Shown here: one piece after another, positions 19,215-27,976 of the stretch | Numbering within the stretch: the stretch's first letter is position 1 | How the letters are laid out: the number at the start of each line of letters is the position of its first letter | DNA from: Flavobacterium sp. CG_23.5 | GTDB taxonomy: Bacteria; Bacteroidota; Bacteroidia; Flavobacteriales; Flavobacteriaceae | DNA: 64,000 nt | NCBI RefSeq assembly: GCF_017875765.1 | Contig: NZ_JAGGNA010000001.1 | Coordinates: 2,135,001 to 2,199,000 of the forward strand | Direction of reading: 5' to 3' | Notes under the pieces: model-generated | Database searches by the model: none | What the model was told of the DNA's origin: nothing | What the model saw: only the letters and a program-made list of their open reading frames with translations | Translations under genes and position numbers: made by a program

Positions 19215-19736
19215 ATGGCAATTAAAAACATCATATTATTTTTGGCAGTAATCATTATTCTTACGGGGGCAAATCCAATATTAGCCCAAGAGAATGATGG
19301 CCCTAAAGATTATGCGCTGAAAGCTGATTTTCTTTATCGTTTTAGAGATTATGTATATTGGAAAAACAGCACTAAGAACCAAATATTTAAGATTGCAATT
19401 CTGGAAGGGAGTCCAATCACTGCTTCATTGCTTGATATTGCTAAAAGCAAAAAGGTTGAAGTAAAGGAGTATAAAAGCCTGAATGAAGTAGGTTTTTGTA
19501 ATATTCTATTTGTTCCGTACAACTGTAGTATTCCTATTGAAACGATTCTTTCGACATTTTCAGGTAAGCCAATATTAATTGTAACGGAACATAATGGCTA
19601 CGGGAAAAAAGGAGCACATATGAATTTTGTTATGCTCGACACCAAATTAAAATTCGAAGTAAATCTAAAAGCAATAAATAAAGCTGGAATTGGTGTTAGC
19701 TCGTTCTTACTGCAACACGCAATTATTGTCCAATAA
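19215..19736 (+). CDS. YfiR-family (DUF4154) exported protein
   Basis: The 173-residue protein has a signal peptide (about 1-24, ending NPILAQE). A YfiR/DUF4154 domain follows, recognisable from KADFLYRFRDYVYWKN near the start and the order of beta strands around IAILEGSPI, CNILFVPYN and PILIVTEHNG. In Pseudomonas, periplasmic YfiR restrains the inner-membrane cyclase YfiN. Here the partner downstream, 21 bases away, is a membrane PAS protein with a periplasmic loop and HAMP domain, so a YfiR-like lid acting on that protein is a reasonable inference. The homologous leader links it to the TonB receptor. Confidence 0.82.
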   Translation: MAIKNIILFLAVIIILTGANPILAQENDGPKDYALKADFLYRFRDYVYWKNSTKNQIFKIAILEGSPITASLLDIAKSKKVEVKEYKSLNEVGFCNILFVPYNCSIPIETILSTFSGKPILIVTEHNGYGKKGAHMNFVMLDTKLKFEVNLKAINKAGIGVSSFLLQHAIIVQ

Positions 19737-19757
19737 TAGTATCTAATTATAAACAAA

Positions 19758-22214
19758 ATGATTAATCCCCGCAACATCTCCATAAAAAACAAACTCGTGC
19801 TAATGCAAGTTTTTACCTCTGCGTTAGTGTTAGGACTTTGTATTACCGCTTTTGTGTTAATCGATATTAAAGGATTCAAAGACCGGAAAGTGATGAGTTC
19901 TAATGGAATTGCGCAAGTAGTGGGTTTCAATAGTGTTTCTGCACTTGAGTTTTTGGATAATAATGCCGCAAAAAAAATTCTGTCTGAATTAGCAGTACAA
20001 ACTGATATTCTAAATGCTAGCATACTCGATAACAAAGGAAAAGTTTTTGCATCCTATGCAAGACGAGGATCCGATTCAAATTTCCAGTTTAGCATTCCAA
20101 CAATGGATCAAAAAAATTTCTTGTTTACTAATCAAAATCTTTTTGTGTACAATAAAATTAAAAAGAATAAAGAAACGATAGGATACGTTGGTATCCGCTT
20201 CGAGCTATCGGAATTGAATAAAATTAAAATGGATGTTTTACGTCTAGGTATAGTGTTATTATTAGTTGGAACCGGACTTGCGTTTTTAATTGCCATAATG
20301 ATTAAAAAATATATCTCAAAACCGTTGATGGACTTGGTATCGGTGATGCAAAATGTGAAGGATAGCGGTGATTATAAAATCCGTATCGCGGTTGAAGGTA
20401 AAGATGAAATCAGCACACTTTCATTGGGACTGAATAATATGTTGGAAAATATTGAAAAAAGAGACAATGAAGTCGCACAATCCAAAGAACAATTAAATAA
20501 ACAAAACATCCTTTTGCAATCTGTTATACAAAATATGGGCGATGGATTAATTGTTGTTGATGAAAACAAAAAATTCATTCTTTGGAACGCAGCTGGTGAA
20601 AAAATAATGGGAATCGGTGCCATGGATATTCCTTATGAAAAATGGGCTGAAATCTACGGCTTCTTTTTACCTGATACCAAAACAATTTTTAATACCAATG
20701 AGCTGCCTTTAGTAAAAGCATTAAACGGTGAAGACGTAGATAATCTGGAAATGTTTATTCGAAATTATAAAAAACCCGACGGTCTTTTTGTGAATGCAAC
20801 TGCACGACCACTAAAAAATTCATCGGGAGGAATAGCCGGTGGGGTTCTTGTTATTCATGATATTACTGAACGAAAAAATTCCGAAAACGTGATTCAAAAA
20901 CTAAATGAAGAACTGGAACAAAAAGTAATAGAACGTACAGCACAATTAGCAGAAGCCATTGAAACCCTTCGCAAAAGCGAAGAAAAATATCGCGAAATAG
21001 TGGAAAATGTTGGTGATGTAGTCCACACTTCTGATTTTCAAGGTTATTTTACGTACATCAATCCTGCTTGCAAAAAACTGACCGGTTACACCCAAGATGA
21101 GTTATTGGGGAAACATTTTTCAATGCTAGTTGCTCCGGAGTGGAAAGACCGGGTCGCTGAATTCTATTTAAATCAATTTAAAAACAAAATAGATGAAACA
21201 CTTTTTTCATTTCCTATTATTACCAAATTAGGAGAACAAAAATGGGTAGAACAAACCGTAATGCAATTACGAGAAGGAAATAAAATAACCGGACATAAAT
21301 CAATTATAAGAGATATTACCGAGAGGAAAGCCGCCGAACAGAAATTAAAAGAAAGTGAGGAACAATTGCAAACCATTTTTAATGAAGCACCAGATGCGTT
21401 AATTGTAATAAATACGGAGGGTAACATCATGAGATGGAATCCTCAGGCCGAAAAAATATTTGGATGGACATTCGCTGAGGTTGCAGGAAAACCTATGCAA
21501 ACTTTAATTATTTCTGAACAGTTTAGAGAAAATCTTAAAAAAGGTCTAGAAAATTTCCTTGTATCAGGCGAGAGATCGGTTTTTAATACAATAGAAATCA
21601 CAGCCCTTAACAAAAAAAATGTTGAGTTCGAGATTGAGTTAACAGTGTCTCCAGCTACTATTTTAGGTAAGTATATCTTCATTGCTTTTATCAAAGACAT
21701 TTCATTAAGAAAAAAAATGGAAAATGAAAAAATAGAAGCCGAAAAAGTAGTGCGCCTTAATGAACTAAAACTGAAATTAATTCTGGAAAATATTGGAGAA
21801 GGAATTATTGTTACTGATAACCAAAAAAGAATTGTTTTATCCAATCACATGGCCGAAGAAATAATAGGAATAAAGCAAGATTCAGCAAACCCCACTACCC
21901 TTGATTGGTCCGCTAAATACGAATTATATTACCCCGACGAAAAAACCGTTTTCCCAGCTCAAAACCTCCCGCTGGAAAAAGCATTAAAAGGCGAATCAAC
22001 TGATGATGTTGAAATTATAATAGCCGATTTTGAGTCTAAAACTAAAAAAAGGGTCATAATTAGTGGTAGACCAATAGTAGATGAAAATAACTATGTTATC
22101 GCCGCAGTGGCAAATATAAAAGACATTACTTATTACAAAGAACTGGAAGTTGCATTAGAGGAAAGTGAACAGAAATACCGAAAATTAATTGGCTTTAAAA
22201 GCGATAAAAAATAG
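19758..22214 (+). CDS. Membrane PAS/HAMP sensor protein lacking a kinase or GGDEF domain
   Basis: The 818-residue protein has two membrane helices (about 15-37 and 160-180) around a periplasmic sensor of about 120 residues (CHASE8-like), then HAMP (about 180-235). Four PAS units follow (about 250-370, 415-525, 535-650 and 670-795), with a coiled coil near 375-410. It ends in YRKLIGFKSDKK, with no DHp, ATPase, GGDEF or EAL domain after the last PAS. The last PAS and tail match those of the protein at 27977-30127, so the ending is a family trait, not a frameshift. It probably passes a signal by protein contact, perhaps to an unlinked kinase. Its 21-base spacing from yfiR suggests one operon. 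Confidence 0.85.
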   Translation: MINPRNISIKNKLVLMQVFTSALVLGLCITAFVLIDIKGFKDRKVMSSNGIAQVVGFNSVSALEFLDNNAAKKILSELAVQTDILNASILDNKGKVFASYARRGSDSNFQFSIPTMDQKNFLFTNQNLFVYNKIKKNKETIGYVGIRFELSELNKIKMDVLRLGIVLLLVGTGLAFLIAIMIKKYISKPLMDLVSVMQNVKDSGDYKIRIAVEGKDEISTLSLGLNNMLENIEKRDNEVAQSKEQLNKQNILLQSVIQNMGDGLIVVDENKKFILWNAAGEKIMGIGAMDIPYEKWAEIYGFFLPDTKTIFNTNELPLVKALNGEDVDNLEMFIRNYKKPDGLFVNATARPLKNSSGGIAGGVLVIHDITERKNSENVIQKLNEELEQKVIERTAQLAEAIETLRKSEEKYREIVENVGDVVHTSDFQGYFTYINPACKKLTGYTQDELLGKHFSMLVAPEWKDRVAEFYLNQFKNKIDETLFSFPIITKLGEQKWVEQTVMQLREGNKITGHKSIIRDITERKAAEQKLKESEEQLQTIFNEAPDALIVINTEGNIMRWNPQAEKIFGWTFAEVAGKPMQTLIISEQFRENLKKGLENFLVSGERSVFNTIEITALNKKNVEFEIELTVSPATILGKYIFIAFIKDISLRKKMENEKIEAEKVVRLNELKLKLILENIGEGIIVTDNQKRIVLSNHMAEEIIGIKQDSANPTTLDWSAKYELYYPDEKTVFPAQNLPLEKALKGESTDDVEIIIADFESKTKKRVIISGRPIVDENNYVIAAVANIKDITYYKELEVALEESEQKYRKLIGFKSDKK

Positions 22215-22237
22215 CGCAATAATTTCTAAGTCATTCC

Positions 22238-22654
22238 TTATTTGACAAACCCAATTTTTAGGTACGGCTCCTTTGCATTAATCTTAACTCCTTTTTTTGG
22301 ATAAGGAAAAACACTAACGCTTTTTAAGTTTTTTTGTTTTTCTGGCAAATAATTGGCCAACCATTTTAAATTTTCTTGTTCATTTTTCATCGAAAAAACC
22401 ATCGTATTATCCTCAACTAACTTTGAATCTTTATATACCGATATAATCGCAGAAGCTTCACCCGCCCAGATACAATTTAGTCCTTCGGGACAGCGGGAAT
22501 CACTCACCACTTGCTTTAAAACTAGTTGGTATCCTTTCTTATTTGCACACTTTTTCTGAATGATTTTTAGGTATTTGATATTTTCCTTTACTGGACTTTG
22601 TGCAAATGTCAGAGTACTGAAAACGAGTAGAAATAACAGAAACGACTTTTTCAT
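22238..22654 (-). CDS. Exported small protein of unknown function
   Basis: The 138-residue protein starts with a clear signal peptide (about 1-18, ending LTFAQS). The mature part holds a compact conserved-looking motif, DSRCPEGLNCIWAGEA, with two cysteines likely forming a disulfide; I have seen this kind of motif in small exported Bacteroidota proteins but cannot name a function. Predicted strands suggest a small beta-sandwich. It is convergent with the PAS gene at 22214 and lies downstream of the mntR-like gene. Periplasmic location is expected. Confidence 0.75.
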   Translation of the reverse strand: MKKSFLLFLLVFSTLTFAQSPVKENIKYLKIIQKKCANKKGYQLVLKQVVSDSRCPEGLNCIWAGEASAIISVYKDSKLVEDNTMVFSMKNEQENLKWLANYLPEKQKNLKSVSVFPYPKKGVKINAKEPYLKIGFVK

Positions 22655-22702
22655 ATTTAATAATTTTTTATAATAGTTCTTTCAAAGATAGGACCAAATT
22701 TA

Positions 22703-23356
22703 TTAATTTAACTTCACAAAAAGATTGCTTGCAATTTTGTGGGATATTGTCAAATCTTTATGGTCCACTTTTATCTTCAATGACAAGTCAAAACTTTCTT
22801 TCCCAATAATTTCAATTTTAGAGCCCAAAGAAATTTCCTGTTTGTCTAAATATTTAAGAAATTCTGACGAAGTGTCTTTTACGCCAACACATATTCCGCA
22901 TTGGTTCTCCGCTAATTCCGAAAGCAGCTGTTTTTCTATTTTAATAATTCGCCCGTTAACATCCGGAATGGGGTCTCCGTGCGGATCTTCGGTTGGATTC
23001 CCCAGAAAATCATCCAGTTTGTTGATGAGTTTTTCAGATTTTATGTGTTCTAATTGTTCTGCGATATCATGAACCTCATCCCAAGAAAAATCTAACTTTT
23101 CAACTAGAAAAACCTCCCAGAGACGGTGTTTTCTGACAATCATTTTTGCAGATAGTTTCCCTTTTTCGGTTAGGGATACACCTTGATATTTTTTATAATG
23201 AACCAAATCTTTCTCGGCAAGTTTCTTAAGCATGTCAGTCACTGACGAAGCTTTGGTTTCCATTTTTTCGGCAATGGCATTGGTGCTTATTTCTGAATCT
23301 GAAATAATCGTTAGATGATATATGGTTTTAAGATAATTTTCTTCTGAAAAGGTCAT
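22703..23356 (-). CDS. mntR: DtxR/MntR-family metal-dependent repressor
   Basis: The 217-residue protein has an N-terminal winged helix (about 1-65), the DtxR metal-binding and dimerisation region (about 66-140, with HDIAEQLEHIKS and the conserved HGDPIPD) and a C-terminal FeoA/SH3-like domain (about 150-217). It should sense Mn2+ or Fe2+ and repress metal uptake genes. The Nramp transporter lies just upstream on the same strand (gap 115 bases), and a candidate palindromic operator lies before that transporter. The name mntR rests on this context; a DtxR/IdeR role remains possible. Confidence 0.85.
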   Translation of the reverse strand: MTFSEENYLKTIYHLTIISDSEISTNAIAEKMETKASSVTDMLKKLAEKDLVHYKKYQGVSLTEKGKLSAKMIVRKHRLWEVFLVEKLDFSWDEVHDIAEQLEHIKSEKLINKLDDFLGNPTEDPHGDPIPDVNGRIIKIEKQLLSELAENQCGICVGVKDTSSEFLKYLDKQEISLGSKIEIIGKESFDLSLKIKVDHKDLTISHKIASNLFVKLN

Positions 23357-23430
23357 AGGGAAGAGTATTAAGTATTTTGAATTAAGTATTGAGAAAACGG
23401 AAAATATTGCTGGTTAGAAATAATCCAATT

Positions 23431-23467
23431 CTCGACTCCCTCGCCTTGGGAGAGGGTTGGGATAAGG
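23431..23467. repeat. Short GC-rich intergenic hairpin repeat
   Basis: CTCCCTCGCCTTGGGAGAGG is unusually GC-rich for this window and folds as CCCTC / GAGGG-type stems. From memory, similar CCCTC..GAGAGGGTTGGG units recur between genes in Flavobacterium, so it is probably a REP-like repeat rather than a gene-specific signal. Confidence 0.5.
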
Positions 23468-23471
23468 AAAT

Positions 23472-25343
23472 TTAATTTTTCACAATAAGTAACGGAATGG
23501 AAATTTTATGACGCAATTTATCGACAGTAGTTCCAAAAATCAAATCTTTGAATCCAGTGTGGCCGTGCGTTCCCATGACCAAAACGTCGAAATTCCCTTC
23601 ATTGATAATGTTGGAAATCACTTTATTTGGTTTACCAAATCCCAATTTTATTTCCACTTTAAATCCTTTTTCCGAAAGCATTTCTCTGTATTCATTCAGT
23701 AATTTCTCGTCTATCAAAGTTTCATGATCATCAATATTTTCGCCATAAACCATCGCTCCTACCGTTTCTACCACATGAATTAAGGTGTATTTTGCTTCTA
23801 TTCCGCCTAACTCAAAAGCGTTATTTAACGCCACCTCATCTGCACTGGAGAAATCTACGGAGACCGCAATATTCTTTTTAGTATAACTTCCCGTTTTAGA
23901 AAATTGCAGTTTTAAACTATGTGGTGAATGATTTTGAATATCAATTTTTGCTTTGGAAATAAAAGGCTTGAACACAATATAAAGCAACAAAATCAAGAAA
24001 CTTATGGCTAAGGGAACCACCGTTAGCCACAGCAATAGCGGATTTTCGGAAGTTTCAAGCCAACCAGTTATTTCATCAAAAACTAGTTTGGCATTTAGTG
24101 AAACAATAATTGTTGCTATAATCCAGGAAGCGATTTGGGTAATTCTCCCGATATGAAATCCTTTCATTTTTGATTTATCACTTACAAAATGAATCAACGG
24201 AATAATGGCAAAACCCAATTGTAAACTCAAGATAACCTGACTCAAAATCAATAGTTTTCCTGTGACACTTTCTCCATAGATAGTAATTACAATAACGGCA
24301 GGAATAATGGCAATTAACCGGGTTATGATTCTTCGAACCCACGGCTGAATACGTAAATTAAGATACCCCTCCATTACAATTTGACCGGCAAGCGTCCCCG
24401 TAATAGTAGAACTTTGTCCGGCAGCAATCAAGGCGACTGCAAATAATATAGGTGCAAATTTGCTTCCTAAAAGCGGCTCCAGAAAGCGGTGGGCATCTTG
24501 AATTTCGGCCACTTCAAACATGCCATTTTTATAAAATGTGGCTGCAGCCAAGATCAAAATAGCTGCATTTACCAAAAAAGCTAAGTTTAAAGCAATGGTA
24601 GAATCGATGAAGTTATATTTCAAAGCTTGTTTAATCCCAGCGGTAGTTCTCTCGAATTTTCTGGTTTGCACCAAAGAAGAATGCAAGTATAAATTGTGCG
24701 GCATAACTGTAGCTCCAATAATTCCTATAGCGATATACAAAGCCGTTTCATTAGGCATAGAAGGAATTAATCCAAACAACACTTTATCCAGTTCCGGCTG
24801 CGCAAAAATCATTTCAAAAATAAAAGAAAATCCAATGATAGCAACCAATACAATGATAAAAGCTTCCATTTTTCGGATGCCTTTGTTAATCAAAAACAGC
24901 AACAAGAAAGTATCTAAAACGGTAATTAACACGCCTTCAATCAACGGAATATCAAACAGTAAATTGATCCCAATTGCCATTCCTAAAACCTCGGCAAGAT
25001 CACAGGCCGCGATAGCAATTTCCGCAAGGAAATACAATATATAATTGATAAATGGCGAATAGGTTTCCCGTGAGGCTTGCGCCAAATCACGTTGCGTAAC
25101 AATCCCCAAACGGGCACTCAAGCTTTGCAGCAACAAAGCCATAATATTGCTCATCAATAATACCCAAAGCAAGGCATACCCAAACTGGCTTCCGCCCGCA
25201 ATATCTGTTGCCCAGTTTCCAGGATCCATATAACCAACACTAATTAAATAGGCCGGCCCAAAAAAAGCAAGGATTTTTCGGAATACCGATTTCTTGTTTA
25301 GTGTGGTTACTGATCCGTGAACTTCTTCCAACGATTTTCCCAT
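23472..25343 (-). CDS. mntH: Nramp divalent-metal transporter fused to a C-terminal UspA domain
   Basis: I choose the ATG at 25343 (MGKSLEEV) over an upstream TTG. The 623-residue protein is an Nramp/MntH transporter (about 1-450, eleven-helix type) with the metal-binding DPGNW in helix 1 and MPHN in helix 6. A universal stress domain (about 485-623) follows, with the nucleotide-binding GTHGHTGFKDLIFGTTV pattern. Nramp proteins import Mn2+ or Fe2+ with protons. The UspA tail, probably cytosolic, could tie transport to ATP/AMP level; that is inference. The fusion makes it about 200 residues longer than a plain MntH. It has a good promoter, with a candidate MntR operator next to it. Confidence 0.92.
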   Translation of the reverse strand: MGKSLEEVHGSVTTLNKKSVFRKILAFFGPAYLISVGYMDPGNWATDIAGGSQFGYALLWVLLMSNIMALLLQSLSARLGIVTQRDLAQASRETYSPFINYILYFLAEIAIAACDLAEVLGMAIGINLLFDIPLIEGVLITVLDTFLLLFLINKGIRKMEAFIIVLVAIIGFSFIFEMIFAQPELDKVLFGLIPSMPNETALYIAIGIIGATVMPHNLYLHSSLVQTRKFERTTAGIKQALKYNFIDSTIALNLAFLVNAAILILAAATFYKNGMFEVAEIQDAHRFLEPLLGSKFAPILFAVALIAAGQSSTITGTLAGQIVMEGYLNLRIQPWVRRIITRLIAIIPAVIVITIYGESVTGKLLILSQVILSLQLGFAIIPLIHFVSDKSKMKGFHIGRITQIASWIIATIIVSLNAKLVFDEITGWLETSENPLLLWLTVVPLAISFLILLLYIVFKPFISKAKIDIQNHSPHSLKLQFSKTGSYTKKNIAVSVDFSSADEVALNNAFELGGIEAKYTLIHVVETVGAMVYGENIDDHETLIDEKLLNEYREMLSEKGFKVEIKLGFGKPNKVISNIINEGNFDVLVMGTHGHTGFKDLIFGTTVDKLRHKISIPLLIVKN

Positions 25344-25361
25344 GATGTATATTTTTCGAAA

Positions 25362-25391
25362 CAAATATAATAATAAATTTTTATATGCAAA
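25362..25391 (-). promoter_or_regulatory. Promoter of the Nramp-UspA gene
   Basis: Minus strand -33 TTTG (25388-25391) and -7 TATATTTG (25362-25369) are 18 bases apart, a full Bacteroidota promoter, ending 18 bases before the ATG at 25343. Confidence 0.7.
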
Positions 25392-25397
25392 ATATAT

Positions 25398-25417
25398 TTT
25401 TTAGTTTTGTCTAAATA
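25398..25417. promoter_or_regulatory. Candidate MntR/DtxR operator in the divergent nramp / barrel promoter region
   Basis: TTTAG-TTTTGT-CTAAA (25400-25415) is an inverted repeat of the size and TTTAG/CTAAA type bound by DtxR-family repressors. It lies seven bases upstream of the nramp -33 box and covers the plus-strand -7 box TAGTTTTG (25402-25409) of the barrel gene. It could control both genes. That a metal repressor gene is encoded next door supports this; binding is untested. Confidence 0.5.
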
Positions 25418-25431
25418 TTTATTTATACATA

Positions 25432-26187
25432 ATGAAAATTCATAAACTACTATTAATCAAAATGTTGCTTTTTTTCAACATTGCATTTTCGCAAGATTTG
25501 CCTTCCATTCAAACGGATAGACCTGATCAAACCGAGTGTCCCTTTATAGTTCCAAAGAATTATTTCCAAATGGAAAATGGCTTTTCTTACGAAAAAACTA
25601 ATGCTAATTCTAATGAGATTGTCGCGCCAACAATCTTGACTCGTTTTGGAATAAATGATCACTTTGAGTTGCGATTAATCACTGAATATGTCATTGACAA
25701 AGTCAATTCCGAAAAGACTTCTGGTTTAACTCCCGTTTTCATAGGTTTCAAAACTCGACTTTTCGAAGAAAAAGGAATTATTCCAACGACATCTTTTATC
25801 GCGCATATTTCAATCCCAAAGTTTGCTTCAAAAAGTTTTAAAACCCCTTTTTATGCTCCTGAATTTCGATTCACCATGCAACACACCCTGTCCGACAAAC
25901 AATCATTAAGTTACAATATAGGTGCTGAATGGAATGGCGAAACAGCAGAACCAACCTTTATTTACACCCTGACAAGCGGTTATTCGTTCACGGAAAAAAT
26001 AGGAGGCTATTTTGAGTTATACGGTTTTGTTCCGCAAATTGAAAAACCAGACCATCGATGCGACGCTGGATTAACTTATCTATTTAACCCAAACCATCAA
26101 TTGGATATTTCCGGTGGCATTGGTTTTTCTAAAACATCGCCAAAATATTATTTTGCTTTAGGTTATTCTCTTCGATTCAAAATCTGA
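25432..26187 (+). CDS. Outer-membrane beta-barrel protein, Phenol_MetA_deg/transporter-like
   Basis: The 251-residue precursor has a signal peptide (about 1-20, ending NIAFSQ). It then has amphipathic strands and the start typical of this family (QTDRPDQTECPFIVPK followed by QMENGFSYEK), ending in the aromatic GYSLRFKI. It is predicted to be a small outer-membrane barrel. No substrate can be assigned from sequence. Because it shares a divergent region with the Nramp transporter and the candidate operator covers its -7 box, a role in metal passage or efflux across the outer membrane is an appealing but unproven inference. Confidence 0.75.
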   Translation: MKIHKLLLIKMLLFFNIAFSQDLPSIQTDRPDQTECPFIVPKNYFQMENGFSYEKTNANSNEIVAPTILTRFGINDHFELRLITEYVIDKVNSEKTSGLTPVFIGFKTRLFEEKGIIPTTSFIAHISIPKFASKSFKTPFYAPEFRFTMQHTLSDKQSLSYNIGAEWNGETAEPTFIYTLTSGYSFTEKIGGYFELYGFVPQIEKPDHRCDAGLTYLFNPNHQLDISGGIGFSKTSPKYYFALGYSLRFKI

Positions 26188-26209
26188 TTTTAATTCTTTA
26201 TAAATTGAC

Positions 26210-26217
26210 TATTTTTG
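26210..26217 (+). promoter_or_regulatory. -7 promoter element for lycopene cyclase
   Basis: TATTTTTG matches TAnnTTTG, 22 bases before the ATG at 26240. No clear -33 box at the usual distance. Confidence 0.45.
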
Positions 26218-26239
26218 ATGAAAATTGCAATCAATCTAA

Positions 26240-27385
26240 ATGAAACACTTCGATTTTATTTTCACGGGAACCGGTTTATCTGCTTTGATGACTGTATATA
26301 AAATGGTGCAATCCGGTAAATTTTATGATAAAAGTATTTTGTTATTGGATGAAAACACTAAAAAAGCCAACGACAGAACTTGGTGTTTTTGGACAAAAGA
26401 AGAAGTGATTTGGGAGAAATCTATATCCAAAAAATGGGATGTGGCTTTGTTTGCCAATGAAAATTTCAAGCGTGATTTGGATTTAAAACCGTATAAATAC
26501 AACATGGTGAAGGGCTTGGATTTTTACACACAAGTATTTGATTTGATTTCGAAACAAGGAAACATCACTTTCATCCACCAAAAAGTAACCGAAATTGAAG
26601 AATCCGACAATTTAATTCTGATAGAAACTGATTCTGAAAGTTTTTCCTGTTCCAAATTATTTAACAGTATTTACAACAAACAAAAAGTTGAAAATCAGTC
26701 CAAATATCCTGTTTTGCAACAGCATTTTATTGGTTGGTTTATAAAAAGTGAACAAGCTGTTTTTAATCCTGAAGAAGCGACATTCATGGATTTTTCGGTT
26801 GAACAAAAAGGGAACACCCGTTTTATGTATGTTTTGCCAACGTCGAAGACCGAAGCTTTATTGGAATACACGCTCTTTTCGCACAAGCATTTAGAAAAGT
26901 CAGAATACGAAAACGAAATCAAAAAATACATTGAAAAACTAGGGATTAACAATTACGAAATCATGGAAAAAGAACAAGGTAGTATTCCTATGACATGTTA
27001 TCCTTTTTGGAAACTCAACACCAAAAACGTCATTAATATTGGTACTTCCGGTGGTTGGACTAAAGCGAGTACCGGATACACTTTCAAAAACTCTGATAAA
27101 AAATCCACTGAATTGGTTTCATTCCTTCAAACGGAAACTGACTTCACGAAGTTTCATAAAAAAACCAAATTCTGGTTCTACGACTTATTACTTTTAGATA
27201 TTTTAGATCGTAAAAATGAATTGGGCTCTTCTATTTTTTCCTCCATGTTCAAAAAAGGGAATCCAACCTTAATTTTTAAATTCTTAGACGAGGAAACCAC
27301 TTTTATAGAAGATATTAAAGTAATTTTAAAATGCCCTAAAATGTTATTTATTAAAGCTATTTTTCATGTTGTTTTCAAAAAATAA
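26240..27385 (+). CDS. crtY: Lycopene cyclase family flavoprotein (CrtY type)
   Basis: The 381-residue protein opens with a Rossmann FAD motif (FIFTGTGLSALMTVYKM) and carries NDRTWCFWTKEE, the hallmark of CrtY lycopene beta-cyclases. It also has a late GWTKASTGYTF stretch like the family's conserved region near the flavin. Lycopene cyclase turns lycopene ends into beta-ionone rings, giving beta-carotene, the precursor of zeaxanthin in yellow flavobacteria. No other crt gene is in the window, so this copy sits apart from any carotenoid cluster and could act on a related polyene. Membrane-associated cytosolic enzyme. Confidence 0.85.
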   Translation: MKHFDFIFTGTGLSALMTVYKMVQSGKFYDKSILLLDENTKKANDRTWCFWTKEEVIWEKSISKKWDVALFANENFKRDLDLKPYKYNMVKGLDFYTQVFDLISKQGNITFIHQKVTEIEESDNLILIETDSESFSCSKLFNSIYNKQKVENQSKYPVLQQHFIGWFIKSEQAVFNPEEATFMDFSVEQKGNTRFMYVLPTSKTEALLEYTLFSHKHLEKSEYENEIKKYIEKLGINNYEIMEKEQGSIPMTCYPFWKLNTKNVINIGTSGGWTKASTGYTFKNSDKKSTELVSFLQTETDFTKFHKKTKFWFYDLLLLDILDRKNELGSSIFSSMFKKGNPTLIFKFLDEETTFIEDIKVILKCPKMLFIKAIFHVVFKK

Positions 27386-27426
27386 AAAACAATCCAACTA
27401 TAACAAAACTTTATAGTTCAAATAAA

Positions 27427-27454
27427 TTTGTTGGTTTTAAACTTTGTAACTTTG
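27427..27454 (+). promoter_or_regulatory. Promoter of the bacilliredoxin gene
   Basis: TTTG (27427-27430) and TAACTTTG (27447-27454) are 16 bases apart. The transcript would start near 27461, downstream of the ATG-less in-frame codons at 27428, which supports the ATG at 27488. Confidence 0.55.
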
Positions 27455-27487
27455 CAACTTGAGATTATAAATTTTAAAATAAAAAAT

Positions 27488-27898
27488 ATGTATCCAGAAG
27501 AAATGGTAAAACCAATGCGTGCTGAACTATCTGACGCAGGTTTTCAAGAATTACATACGGCTGAATCAGTTGAAAACGCAATAAAATCTGAAGGAACTAC
27601 TCTTGTAGTGGTTAATTCGGTTTGCGGTTGTGCGGCAAGGAATGCACGTCCGGGAGCAAAAATGAGTTTGGAAAACGCTAAAAAACCTGACCATATGGTA
27701 ACGGTTTTTGCTGGTGTTGATAAAGAAGCTGTAGATGCCGCTAGAGGATTTATGTTTCCTTTTCCTCCATCATCTCCAAGTATCGCATTGTTTAAAGACG
27801 GTGAATTAGTTCATATGTTAGAGCGTCATCACATTGAAGGTCGCCCAGCTGAATTGATTGCTGAGAATCTAAAAGACGCTTTCAACGAATACTGTTAA
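27488..27898 (+). CDS. brxA: BrxA/BrxB family bacilliredoxin
   Basis: The ATG at 27488 gives 136 residues beginning [14 protein letters not shown], the usual start of this family; an upstream TTG start would put the promoter inside the gene. The active site is Cys46-Gly-Cys48 in [14 protein letters not shown], the YphP/BrxA signature. Bacilliredoxins remove bacillithiol from S-bacillithiolated proteins after oxidative stress, so their presence agrees with bacillithiol as the low-molecular-weight thiol. The fold is thioredoxin-like and cytosolic. It is a one-gene unit with its own promoter and a strong terminator. Confidence 0.92.
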   Translation: MYPEEMVKPMRAELSDAGFQELHTAESVENAIKSEGTTLVVVNSVCGCAARNARPGAKMSLENAKKPDHMVTVFAGVDKEAVDAARGFMFPFPPSSPSIALFKDGELVHMLERHHIEGRPAELIAENLKDAFNEYC

Positions 27899-27916
27899 TC
27901 CAGTAAAAATCAAACT

Positions 27917-27947
27917 AAAACCATCAGCTTATGTTGATGGTTTTTTT
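27917..27947 (+). terminator. Intrinsic terminator of brxA
   Basis: Stem ACCATCAgC / GtTGATGGT with a short loop, followed by seven T, 18 bases after the stop. Confidence 0.85.
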
Positions 27948-27976
27948 ATATCTGCTTTTAAGATTTTTTATAAAAA

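Noticed and set aside
19758..22214. Frameshifted histidine kinase
   Set aside because: The paralogue at 27977-30127 ends at the same point with the same tail, and no kinase motifs occur in any frame downstream.
27428..27487. Longer bacilliredoxin N-terminus
   Set aside because: The extension overlaps the promoter and family members start MYPEEM at 27488.
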